Of a stretch of DNA of 64,000 nucleotides, positions 27,322 through 35,968 are shown piece after piece. The first letter of the stretch is position 1. Each line of letters begins with the position of its first letter. Location of the stretch: positions 1,798,001 to 1,862,000 of the forward strand of contig CBDFMN010000003.1 of assembly GCA_965249685.1 (NCBI GenBank), read 5' to 3'. This stretch comes from RH-AL1 sp965249685 (GTDB lineage Bacteria > Pseudomonadota > Alphaproteobacteria > Rhizobiales > Beijerinckiaceae). The notes beneath the pieces were generated by a model. That model did no database searches. It saw only the letters and a list, made by a program, of their open reading frames with translations, and was not told where the DNA came from. Position numbers and translations under genes: made by a program.

Positions 27322-28812
27322 TCAGGCGGCGCGGTCGTCGGCCTCCGGCTCCTCGCCGTGGAAGAAACCGTATTCCTTCATCTTACGGTAAAGCGTCGAG
27401 CGGCCGATGCCGAGCTTGCGCGCCATCGCCGACATCTGCCCGCGATAGTGAGCGAGCGCGAAGCGGATCGCGTCCGCTTCCAAGTCTTCCAGCTTGCGCA
27501 CGTCGCCGCCGTCGTTGAGCAGCGCCAGCACGTTGGGGTCGCGCACCTCGACGCGGACCATCTCGCGCTGGGGTCGCGGGAGCACCGGTTGGGCGATCGC
27601 CAGCGGGGGGATGCGGACGTCGAACCCTTCGACCTGGGCGGCGATCTGCGGGAATTCGGCGATCGTCAGCTCATCGCCATCGGCCAGCACCACTGCGCGA
27701 AACACGGCATTCTCAAGCTGGCGCACGTTGCCCGGCCAGTTGTAGGTGACGAGGAGAGCCAGGGCCTCGGCGCAGAGCCCGCGGATGCGCTTGCCCTCCT
27801 CGGCGGCGAACCGCGCCACGAAGCGGCGAGCAAGGTCGGCCACGTCCTCGCGGCGCGAGCGGAGAGGCGGCACGGTGATGGGAAAGACATTGAGGCGATA
27901 ATAGAGGTCCTCGCGGAAGAGGCCGCGCTTGACCTGTTCGATGAGGTTTTGGTTGGTCGCCGAGATGAGGCGGATGTCGACCTTCACCGACTTGCGACCG
28001 CCGACGGGATCGACCTCGCCCTCTTGAAGGGCGCGCAGCAGCTTGACCTGCGCGTCGAGCGGCAGCTCACCGATCTCGTCGAGGAACAGCGTACCCCCGT
28101 GCGCCTCGACGAACTTGCCCGCATGCTTCTCGGTCGCGCCGGTAAAGGCACCCTTCTCATGGCCGAACAGGATCGATTCGATCAGGTTCTCCGGGAGTGC
28201 CCCGCAATTGACCGTGACGAAGGCCTTGCCGCGCCGGTCGGACGCCCCTTGGATAGCGCGCGCGATCAGCTCCTTGCCGACACCCGACTCGCCCTCGAGA
28301 AGGACGGGGATGGTCGACTTAGCGGCGCGCTCGCCGAGGCGGACAACACGCCCCATGTCCTCGCTCTTCGTGGCGAGGTCGGAGAGCGTCAGCGCGCCGG
28401 AGGCATGCCGGTTCATCCTGCGGATCTCGTCCTCCAGCGCGTCGACGCGAAGGGCGTTCTTAATCGAGACCTGGAGCCGCTCGGCGCCGACCGGCTTCAC
28501 CACAAAATCGAGCGCCCCGGCCCGCATGGCGGAAATGACCGCCTCGATGGAGCCATGCGCCGTCTGGACGATGGTGGGAACGGCGAGTTTGCGGTCACGC
28601 AATTGGGTCAGCACGCCCATCCCGTCGAGGTCAGGCATGACCAGGTCGAGGATCAGAAGGTTGACCGGCGCGGCCGCCGCGAGCTGGAGACGCTTCAGCG
28701 CCGCGTCGCCGCTGTCCGCCGTCTCGACCTCGTAGCCGAAACGGCGGACCAGTGTTTCAAGCAATCGGCGCTGAACGGGGTCGTCATCGACGATCAGGAT
28801 GGTGCAGGACAT
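27322..28812 (-). CDS. Sigma-54-dependent response regulator (NtrC family)
   Basis: A 496-aa two-component transcription activator. Its receiver domain (1-120) has the acidic pocket D-D-D, phospho-acceptor Asp 56 in L-I-L-D-L-V-M-P and Lys in V-V-K-P. The AAA+ domain has Walker A G-E-S-G-V-G-K-E near 172, the sigma-54 contact loop G-A-F-T-G-A near 220 and Walker B L-F-L-D-E-I. The Fis-type helix-turn-helix closes the protein (M-A-R-K-L-G-I-G-R-S-T-L-Y-R-K). ATG 28812 has GAGG upstream. No sensor kinase is adjacent, so it is an orphan here. Targets are unknown; the neighbouring envelope genes are candidates. A CtrA-like box lies about 60 bases upstream. Confidence 0.95.
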   Translation of the reverse strand: MSCTILIVDDDPVQRRLLETLVRRFGYEVETADSGDAALKRLQLAAAAPVNLLILDLVMPDLDGMGVLTQLRDRKLAVPTIVQTAHGSIEAVISAMRAGALDFVVKPVGAERLQVSIKNALRVDALEDEIRRMNRHASGALTLSDLATKSEDMGRVVRLGERAAKSTIPVLLEGESGVGKELIARAIQGASDRRGKAFVTVNCGALPENLIESILFGHEKGAFTGATEKHAGKFVEAHGGTLFLDEIGELPLDAQVKLLRALQEGEVDPVGGRKSVKVDIRLISATNQNLIEQVKRGLFREDLYYRLNVFPITVPPLRSRREDVADLARRFVARFAAEEGKRIRGLCAEALALLVTYNWPGNVRQLENAVFRAVVLADGDELTIAEFPQIAAQVEGFDVRIPPLAIAQPVLPRPQREMVRVEVRDPNVLALLNDGGDVRKLEDLEADAIRFALAHYRGQMSAMARKLGIGRSTLYRKMKEYGFFHGEEPEADDRAA

Positions 28813-28870
28813 GCGACCTCGTTGGCGAGCGCATCGGCGCCCGTTCCTGGTCGTATATTCGGCACGCAGG

Positions 28871-28886
28871 GTAAATTTGCTGTTAA
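28871..28886 (-). promoter_or_regulatory. CtrA-like box (one mismatch) upstream of sigma-54 regulator
   Basis: On the minus strand the sequence reads TTAA, seven bases, TTTAC, one base away from the CtrA consensus TTAA-N7-TTAAC. It lies 58 bases upstream of the regulator start, in the intergenic region, oriented with the gene. A single near-match could be chance. Confidence 0.35.
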
Positions 28887-29005
28887 ACGCCTCGACGTTC
28901 GTTGCAACGCGCGACCTTGCGCCGGATGGCCGGAGCGATGCCACCCCACAACGCGCCGCATCGAAGCAGGCGTGCCGCGGGGTACGTCTTGAGGGCGGCG
29001 GCGGG

Positions 29006-29620
29006 TTAATCCAGCGTGCGCGAGGCGAGCACCTGGACGCGCACAGGTGCCGTGCCCGAGCCGATCATCCCGAGCCGGCCCGCGGCACCGACCGATACGT
29101 CAACGATGCGCCCGCGCACGAACGGGCCTCGATCGTTGACGGTGAGGACGGCTTGGCGGCCGCTACGCAGGTTGGTGACCAGGACTTGGGTGCCGAACGG
29201 CAGGGTACGGTGAGCGCAGGTGGCGGCGCCGACGCGGCCGCCGGCGGCGGTCCGCCCGCCCCCACGATAAAAGGAGGCGTTACCGGTCTGCTCGCTCGCC
29301 CTGGTCACCCCACCGGTGGTCAGGGAAGCGGCGCTCCGCGCCGTATTGCCGAACAGACGCTGAACAAGGGGGAAATGCCGGTGGCGCTTTGCAGCAAAGC
29401 GCGAATACCGGCTGCGGCTGGTCCGCTGCACGTGGTGGCGCGCGGCATGCACCCTGCTGGCGAAGCGCCGACCGTGGTGACGGCCGATGGAATGGGAGGA
29501 CACTATTCCGTGACGGTGATGCGATCGGGCTGCCGAGGCACTTGCGGTGGTCGCGACAAACCCAGAGACTGCCAACGCGACGCAAAAAAACAATTTCCTA
29601 ATAGTCAACGATTTACACAT
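29006..29620 (-). CDS. rlpA: RlpA-like septal ring / lytic transglycosylase family protein
   Basis: A 204-aa exported protein. ATG 29620 opens a signal peptide (R-K-L-F-F-C-V-A-L-A-V-S-G-F) ending around A-S-A-S-A. A very His/Arg-rich linker (about 30-95) leads to a double-psi beta-barrel with RlpA hallmarks: G-N-A-S-F-Y, T-A-A-G-G-R-V, A-H-R-T-L-P-F-G-T, V-T-N-L-R-S-G-R and N-D-R-G-P-F-V-R-G-R-I-V-D-V-S. There is no lipobox and no C-terminal SPOR domain, unlike E. coli RlpA, so it is the short soluble form. The frame is open upstream to a TTG at 29671 without a ribosome site. Third envelope gene in this minus-strand stretch. Confidence 0.9.
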   Translation of the reverse strand: MCKSLTIRKLFFCVALAVSGFVATTASASAARSHHRHGIVSSHSIGRHHGRRFASRVHAARHHVQRTSRSRYSRFAAKRHRHFPLVQRLFGNTARSAASLTTGGVTRASEQTGNASFYRGGGRTAAGGRVGAATCAHRTLPFGTQVLVTNLRSGRQAVLTVNDRGPFVRGRIVDVSVGAAGRLGMIGSGTAPVRVQVLASRTLD

Positions 29621-29946
29621 CCATACTGTTGCAAGGAAGGGTCCTCCTATACTGCGCCCGTTTCCCTGCAAAGACTTGATTAAAGATTTTTTATGAGGCA
29701 GGACCTGCCGTGAATTGCTGCTAAATCAAGGCGCTCGATCCATCGGCCCCACTTATGACTTGGTGGGGACACTGGCGTGAGCAAAACTTGTCTTGCTTGC
29801 GGCGCAGGCCGCCGACCTGGTGTTGGGGGAGCCATCGCTCGCCGCAGTCGTGCCATCCTTTGACTGTCGCGGCGGCATGTCAGCTTGATCGGGCCGGATG
29901 TGGTGGATAGGACAGCCTTCCACTCGTCGCACGCAGGAATTTGCGC

Positions 29947-31770
29947 ATGATTTCGTCCGTCGCCGTCGAAACTGCCGCCGGTCTCGACGCGGCACTCGGC
30001 ACCTTGCCGGAATGGAACCTCGCTGACCTCTACCCCGGCATGGGGTCCGAAACGTTCGCGCGTGACCTGCGCGATGCCGCCTCCGCCTGCGAACGCTTCG
30101 CCGCCGATTACCGCGGCCATTTGCAAAGCCTGGCGCGCGATAGTTCGGAGCAAGGCTTGGTGGCAGCGGTCCGTCGCTACGAAGCCATCGACGACACGCT
30201 CGGGCGGCTGATGTCCTACGCGGGCCTCATCTACGCCGGCGACACGACCGACCCCGCGCGGCAGAAGTTCTACGGCGACACGCAGGACAAGGTGACCACG
30301 GCCTCGACCGACCTTCTGTTCTTCCAGCTCGAGCTTAACCGCCTCGACGATGCCGTCCTCGATACCGCGGCGGCGCAGGGGGCGCTCGCCCGTTACCGCC
30401 CCTGGCTCGACGACATCCGCAAGGACAAGCCGCACCAGCTCGACGACAAGCTGGAGCAGCTCTTTCTAGAGAAGTCGGTGACCGGCCACGGCGCCTGGAA
30501 CCGGCTGTTCGATGAAACGCTGGCGACGCTGCGCTTCGACGTCAAGGGCGAGACGCTGGCCTTGGAGCCGGTGCTCTCCCTCATGCAAGACCGCGACCCC
30601 GCTGCGCGCGAGGGAGCCGCCAACGCGTTGGCGGCTGGCCTCAAAGCCAACATGCGGACCTTCGCGCTCATTACCAACACGTTGGCGAAGGACAAGGAGA
30701 TCGCCGACCGCTGGCGCGGCTACGCCGATGTGGCCGACGCCCGCCACCTTGCCAACCGCGTCGAGCGCGAGGTGGTCGGCGCGCTGGTAGCCGCCGTCCG
30801 CTCCGCCTATCCGCGCCTGTCGCACCGCTACTACAAGTTGAAGGCCAAGTGGTTCGGCGTCGAGGCGATGCCGCATTGGGACCGCAACGCGCCTTTGCCG
30901 AACGGGCCGACGCGAACCATCCCATGGGGCGAGGCGCGCGCGACCGTGCTCGACGCCTACGACGGGTTCTCGCCTGCCATGGCCGGGATCGCCCGGCGCT
31001 TCTTCGACGAGCGATGGATCGACGCGCCGGTGCGGCCGGGCAAGGCGCCGGGCGCCTTCGCGCACCCGACCGTGCCCTCCGCCCATCCGTACGTACTGCT
31101 GAACTATCAGGGCAAGCCGCGCGACGTGATGACCTTGGCCCACGAACTCGGCCACGGCGTCCACCAGGTGCTGGCCGGCTCGCAGGGCGCACTGATGGCG
31201 CCAACGCCGCTGACGCTTGCCGAGACGGCCTCCGTGTTCGGCGAGATGCTGACCTTCCGCGCCCTGCTCGCCAAGGCTGCCACGGTGGAGGAGCGCCGAA
31301 GCCTCCTGTCGGGCAAGGTCGAGGACATGATCAACACGGTGGTCCGGCAGATCGCTTTCTACACTTTCGAGCGCAAGCTCCACACGGCGCGCCGCGAAGG
31401 CGAGCTGACGGCGGACGCGATCTCGGAGCTGTGGCTCGGCGTACAGGGCGAGAGCCTTGGTCCGGCGATCACGCTCATGCCGGGCTACGAGACCTATTGG
31501 GCCTACGTGCCCCATTTCATCCACTCGCCTTTCTATGTCTATGCCTATGCCTTCGGCGACTGCCTCGTGAACTCGCTCTACGGCGTGTTCGAGCGCGCGC
31601 AGGACGGCTTCGCCGAGCGCTATCTGGCGATGCTGGCCGCCGGCGGCACCAAGCACCATTCGGAGCTGCTGAAGCCGTTCGGGCTAGACGCGATGGACCC
31701 GGCCTTTTGGCAGATCGGGCTCGGCGTGATCGAGGGAATGATCGACGAGCTGGAGGCAATGGACGCCTAG
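29947..31770 (+). CDS. pepF: Oligoendopeptidase F, M3 family metallopeptidase
   Basis: Cytoplasmic zinc peptidase (607 aa) that cleaves oligopeptides. The catalytic H-E-L-G-H is at about residues 399-403 in L-A-H-E-L-G-H-G-V-H, with the third ligand Glu in T-A-S-V-F-G-E-M-L about 27 residues later. A conserved substrate-binding Y-A-Y-A-F-G-D lies near 535. ATG 29947 is selected because AGGA is 8 bases upstream, while the TTG at 29941 is too close. The length and D-L-Y-P start region are typical of the alphaproteobacterial pepF/M3 branch. Stands alone, divergent from rlpA across 326 bases that show no further gene. Confidence 0.95.
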   Translation: MISSVAVETAAGLDAALGTLPEWNLADLYPGMGSETFARDLRDAASACERFAADYRGHLQSLARDSSEQGLVAAVRRYEAIDDTLGRLMSYAGLIYAGDTTDPARQKFYGDTQDKVTTASTDLLFFQLELNRLDDAVLDTAAAQGALARYRPWLDDIRKDKPHQLDDKLEQLFLEKSVTGHGAWNRLFDETLATLRFDVKGETLALEPVLSLMQDRDPAAREGAANALAAGLKANMRTFALITNTLAKDKEIADRWRGYADVADARHLANRVEREVVGALVAAVRSAYPRLSHRYYKLKAKWFGVEAMPHWDRNAPLPNGPTRTIPWGEARATVLDAYDGFSPAMAGIARRFFDERWIDAPVRPGKAPGAFAHPTVPSAHPYVLLNYQGKPRDVMTLAHELGHGVHQVLAGSQGALMAPTPLTLAETASVFGEMLTFRALLAKAATVEERRSLLSGKVEDMINTVVRQIAFYTFERKLHTARREGELTADAISELWLGVQGESLGPAITLMPGYETYWAYVPHFIHSPFYVYAYAFGDCLVNSLYGVFERAQDGFAERYLAMLAAGGTKHHSELLKPFGLDAMDPAFWQIGLGVIEGMIDELEAMDA

Positions 31771-31927
31771 AGGATTTGCATTTTCCGGCGAGCCCACGCC
31801 CTGCCCCTATGACATTCCTACAGAGTGGCCGCGCGCCCGCGCTGGCAATCCTACGGCTCCGGAGCTGGCTCCGTGGCAGCGGCGCACCCGCCGTATCGAG
31901 AAGCGGTCGCCGCTTCGGGAAGCCACA

Positions 31928-33855
31928 ATGTCCTTCTACGAACGGATCGTCGGCCCGCCTCTGGCGACTGAGGACGAAGCCATCCAGAAGGTCGGTCCGC
32001 TTGCCGGCATCCCCATGCTTGGGCTGGATGCCCTCTCGTCCGCGGCTTACGGGCCGGAAGCGGCGCTGACCGTTCTCCTGTCGATCGGACTTCTCGGTAC
32101 CGCCTATATCCTGCCGATCACCCTCGTCGTCGTGGCGCTGCTGGGCATCGTCTACTTCTCCTATCGCCAGACCTTGTCCGCCTATCCGAACGGCGGCGGG
32201 TCCTACACGGCCGCTCGCGCCAATCTCGGCACACGCTGCGGGCTTCTTGCGGCGGCCTCGCTCATGGTCGATTGCACCTTGAACGTGGCCGTGGGCATTG
32301 CGGCAGGCGTCGGGGCGCTGGTGTCCGCCGTGCCGGCGTTGCATCCCTACATCCTGACCCTGTGCATCCTCGTCTTGGCGATCATCACGCTGGTGAACCT
32401 GCACGGCGTTCGCGAGGCCGGCACGGCCTTCATCCTTCTGACCTACCTGTTCGTGGGAACGCTAGGTCTCGTCACCGCCATCGGCCTCGCGAAGACGGTC
32501 CTGGCGGGGGGTCAGCCTGCCGCCGTCGAAGTCCCGCCGGCCGTGCCGCTTGCGACGGGCGGCGCCGGCCTGTGGCTCCTGCTGCGCGCCTTCGCCAACG
32601 GCTGCACGGCCATGACCGGGGGTGGAAGCGATCTCCAATGGGATTCCGGCTTTCAGGAAGCCGTCGGTCCACAACGCGCAGCGCACGCTGACGGCAGTGG
32701 TCGCGGTCCTCGCCCTGCTCCTCGGCGGCATCGCCCTGCTCTGCCGATGCTACGGGATCGCAGCCACCGACCCGGACGGCGCCGGCTACCAGAGCGTGCT
32801 GTCCCAGCTGACGGCCGCGGTCGCCGGACGCGGCGTTTTCTACTATGTCACCATGGGCAGTGTCATCGCGATCGTCTGCCTGTCGGCGAACACCAGCTTC
32901 GCCGATTTTCCCCGCCTGTGCCGCCTGCTCGCACTCGATAATTACCTGCCCTATGCGCTCGCGAGCCGGAGCCGACGGCTTGTCAACGCGGCCGGCGTCC
33001 TTATCCTTTCGGCCATGTCCTTCGTGCTCCTGGTCGCCTTCGGCGGCGTCACCGACAGGCTCATCCCGCTTTTCGCCATCGGTGCCTCCGGCGCCTTCAC
33101 GTTGTCGCAGGCTGGCATGGTGGTGCGCTGGACGAAGCAGGTGGACCGCGGCAGAGGGTACCGGCTCTCGATGCTCGTCAATGCTGTCGGGGCAGTGGCG
33201 ACCGGCCTGGTCCTGCTTGTCGTGCTCGCGACGAAGTTCGCAGAGGGGGCATGGGTAGTCCTCCTCCTCATCCCCCCGCTCCTCTGGCTTTTTACCGCGG
33301 TCCAGCGGCACTACGCGGTCGTCCGCACACGAACGGCTTGCGACCGGCCGCTCGACGCGTTCGACGCGTGATCCCCCGTCGTCGTCATCGTGATGCGACG
33401 GTGGAGCACGATCACCCGTAACGCGATCCGCTTCGCGAGGAGCGTCTCGGGACGACGTCATCGCCGTCCATGTCAACATCGACACCGAAGAGGGCGCGCA
33501 CCTCAAACGCAAGTGGCACCTCTACGTGGTCGATCCCCTCCGGCTGGAGCACAGGCGGGTCCCGACCCTGCTCTTCGTCGCATCGCCGTTCCGCATGTTC
33601 TTCAAGCCGTTCTTCGCCGCGCTGCAGAGCATCACCGACGCCAACCCCGGGCGCACCATCGCCGTCGTCGTTCCCGAACTGGCAGGTGGCCGCTAGTACC
33701 ATTACATCCTGCACAACCGGCGCTCTACAGCTCTGAAAGCGGCGCTGCTCGTTCGCGGGGGCCAGCGCGTCGTGTTGATCAACGTGCCGTGGCACCTGGC
33801 CAGCGCGTCTCCGCTCCGCGCCGAGGCACCGCGATCGAGGCCCGAGGCGGACTGA
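31928..33855 (+). pseudogene. APC-superfamily amino-acid permease, decayed (two frameshifts, two internal stops)
   Basis: The intact ancestor would be an inner-membrane APC permease of about 640 residues with 12 helices and a soluble C-terminal domain. Frame 2 encodes the first 230 residues (L-D-A-L-S-S-A-A-Y-G-P-E-A). In a five-G run (32618-32622) one extra G shifts reading to frame 0, where V-E-A-I-S-N-G-I-P-A-F continues the same protein. TGA at 33369-33371 then interrupts; homologous reading resumes in the same frame (R-W-S-T-I-T-R-N-A-I-R-F). A second extra G (33449-33451) moves it to frame 1 (D-D-V-I-A-V-H-V-N-I-D-T-E-E-G). TAG at 33694-33696 replaces an expected Trp codon before Y-H-Y-I-L-H-N. 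Two nonsense codons make a pure sequencing artefact unlikely. Confidence 0.85.
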
Positions 33856-33895
33856 GGCGATCCCGAAGCTGCCGGATCACCGCTCTTGCCATGCC

Positions 33896-33911
33896 TTAAT
33901 CCTTCGTTAAC
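33896..33911 (+). promoter_or_regulatory. Perfect CtrA box (TTAA-N7-TTAAC)
   Basis: TTAA (33896-33899), seven bases, TTAAC (33907-33911): an exact match to the consensus of the cell-cycle regulator CtrA of alphaproteobacteria. It is intergenic, 76 bases upstream of the start at 33987, where a promoter is expected. The flanking DNA is high-GC, which makes a chance match less likely. Confidence 0.6.
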
Positions 33912-33986
33912 CTATGCGATGGCGGGGGCGTTCGACGCATCCGCCGATCGGTGCCGCCCGGCACCGGTCCGCAGGATAGCCAGTCC

Positions 33987-35132
33987 ATGACCGACGAGAA
34001 GCTCGGGTACTTCGCCGGCAAAACCACGTTCAACGCCGCCCAAGGCTACCGCATCGATTACAAATACCTCGGCATGGCCTACGGGATCGAGGTCGCCGTG
34101 GTCGCCACCTCACTCCTTTCGGCCTGGTTCTTCGCCAAACTCTATGGCCATGGCGATGGCACGACCATGGCGATGATGATGCTGGCGCCGATCGCCTATG
34201 CCGGGATCGAGATTGCCCGCGTGCCCCTGGCGCTGGCGCTGCGCACGCAGCCGAACTGGTTGTGGAAGCTCGTCTTCGCCCTCATGGTGCTCTGCGCGGT
34301 CGCCGTCAGCGTCAAGTCGCTGTCGCAGCTCGGCGAAGTGATGTTCCGCCCCCGGCTCATCGACGTGACGCATGCGACGACCGCTCTCCGGGACGCGGAA
34401 CGGGCGCGCGGCGTCTATGCCGCGAAAATCCGAGACGCCGACGCCGTCGCGGCGCAACGGACGGCGGAACTCAGCGAAGCGGAGGCGCGGCTGAAGGCTG
34501 TGAACAGCGAACTCGGCGCCTTGCCGGCCGACCGCTGCGCCCGCGTGTGGCACACCAACCGGGACGGGCGGCGCTACTCCGCGCAGGAGTGCCACGCGGA
34601 TGCGCGCCAGGGTGTCATGGCGACAAACCTCGGCGACGCGCAGCGCGCGCGGAGCGACGCCTCCGCCAAGCTCGATGCGTCGCGGGCAGCGCGCGGCAGC
34701 CTCGATGCGGGGCCGACCGAAACCCAAGTCGGCACGCTCGAACTCGCCCGTCGCGACGCGATCCAGAACTCGCAGCTCCACTCCTTCACCGGGATGTTCT
34801 TTGGCAAGGACCCCACCGAGGTCACGGAAGCCGAGTTGCACAGCTTCCTGCGCGTCTTCGTCTTCTTCCCCGCGATCTTCGCTTCGCTCGCGGCGACCGC
34901 GTTGGCGCTCGCCTCCGTCACTCCACTGAAGCGGGAGGAGCCGCCCATTGAACTCGACGCTGTCGCGGCGGGGACTTACCTGCTGGAGCCGATGGCCGAC
35001 GCGATCAAGAAGGACGTGCTTGCCGCCACGCTCGAGGCCTTGGCAGCGCGCAAGGCGACCGAGGTCGCGGCCGAAGGAGCCAAGCCCCCCTACGTCGGCC
35101 CGACCGTCGTGACGCCCTCGGCCGCCGCCTAG
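33987..35132 (+). CDS. Four-helix membrane protein with central coiled coil, unknown function
   Basis: I do not recognise this 381-aa protein. Three transmembrane helices lie near residues 27-50, 58-80 and 90-112, a long hydrophilic Ala/Arg/Asp/Glu-rich region with heptad-like pattern follows (about 125-270), then a fourth helix (F-V-F-F-P-A-I-F-A-S-L-A-A-T-A-L, about 290-310) and a 70-residue cytoplasmic tail. Two Cys flank the middle of the coiled region (D-R-C-A-R and Q-E-C-H-A). The layout recalls DUF4407-like membrane proteins, but I cannot confirm that. ATG 33987 is used. It is followed after 7 bases by another unknown membrane protein, so the two are an operon, and a perfect CtrA box precedes them. 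Confidence 0.6.
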   Translation: MTDEKLGYFAGKTTFNAAQGYRIDYKYLGMAYGIEVAVVATSLLSAWFFAKLYGHGDGTTMAMMMLAPIAYAGIEIARVPLALALRTQPNWLWKLVFALMVLCAVAVSVKSLSQLGEVMFRPRLIDVTHATTALRDAERARGVYAAKIRDADAVAAQRTAELSEAEARLKAVNSELGALPADRCARVWHTNRDGRRYSAQECHADARQGVMATNLGDAQRARSDASAKLDASRAARGSLDAGPTETQVGTLELARRDAIQNSQLHSFTGMFFGKDPTEVTEAELHSFLRVFVFFPAIFASLAATALALASVTPLKREEPPIELDAVAAGTYLLEPMADAIKKDVLAATLEALAARKATEVAAEGAKPPYVGPTVVTPSAAA

Positions 35133-35139
35133 ACGCCGG

Positions 35140-35823
35140 ATGCTGATCGCTGGCAACAAGACCAATCGTGACCTTGCCGGCGCTGTGAACGCGCGCGTCA
35201 CGGCCGACGCTCGGATGATCGCGGCCAAGGCGATGCTCATCCGCCTCGGCGCGGTCGGCCTGCTCGGCCTGATGATCGGCGCCGGCGTGGCCCTGGCTTG
35301 CCTCGGCTATGCGCGCATCCGCGACGCCAACGGCGCGGCGGAGCGGCTCGCCGGCGTGCTGGCGGCGGCGCTGGAGAAAGCCACGATGCACGCGCGGCTC
35401 GATCCGGACGCGAGCGTTCACGTCGATCCCGGCGCAACAGTCGGCCTCGACCCAAATGCCAGGGTGCGTCTTGCCGATGCGCCAGCCCTGCCCCGCCCCA
35501 CCGCCGCCCAGTTGCGACAGGAAGCCCAACCGCCCTCGAAGAACGCCGTGCAGACGAACTATACCGTATTCAAGAACGTGAAGTTCGGCGCCGGCGAGGT
35601 CGTCACGGGCTATAATTTCGCGCCCGACGGCACCGTGCCGGAGCGGCAGTACTGCTACTATGCGAACGGTGCGGCCGACCAATCCTATGTGACGACGCCG
35701 ATCGGCGCCAACGGCCGCTTCGTCGCGCCGCTGCGCCCGCCCGAAGGTTTGGACCCGGCGAAGGCGGCCGCCGAATGCGTGTGGTTCGACGGCCGACCCA
35801 CGCGGTTCCAACCAGCCGACTGA
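35140..35823 (+). CDS. Single-pass membrane protein with D-P-x-A repeats, unknown function
   Basis: A 227-aa protein not recognised. One transmembrane helix (about residues 33-57, A-V-G-L-L-G-L-M-I-G-A-G) anchors an extracytoplasmic part. Just after the helix is a short repeat of the pattern L-D-P-D-A-S-V-H-V-D-P-G-A-T-V-G-L-D-P-N, three acidic-Pro units in phase with beta-strand-like alternation. The last 90 residues are compact, with two Cys (Q-Y-C-Y-Y and E-C-V-W-F) that may pair. The gene starts 7 bases after the previous stop and must be co-transcribed with it; a joint envelope role is inference. Confidence 0.6.
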   Translation: MLIAGNKTNRDLAGAVNARVTADARMIAAKAMLIRLGAVGLLGLMIGAGVALACLGYARIRDANGAAERLAGVLAAALEKATMHARLDPDASVHVDPGATVGLDPNARVRLADAPALPRPTAAQLRQEAQPPSKNAVQTNYTVFKNVKFGAGEVVTGYNFAPDGTVPERQYCYYANGAADQSYVTTPIGANGRFVAPLRPPEGLDPAKAAAECVWFDGRPTRFQPAD

Positions 35824-35968
35824 CGACGCGAGCCTGCGACGGGTCCAGGCGGCGAAGGCCTTTGCGCCCATCGGTCCGGCGCTGAGTTGCACGGTGGTTA
35901 ATGTGTCGCCATCGACTTCGCGGCAAGCGATGTCTAGATGCCAGATTGCCCTCTGGAACAATCTGCCC

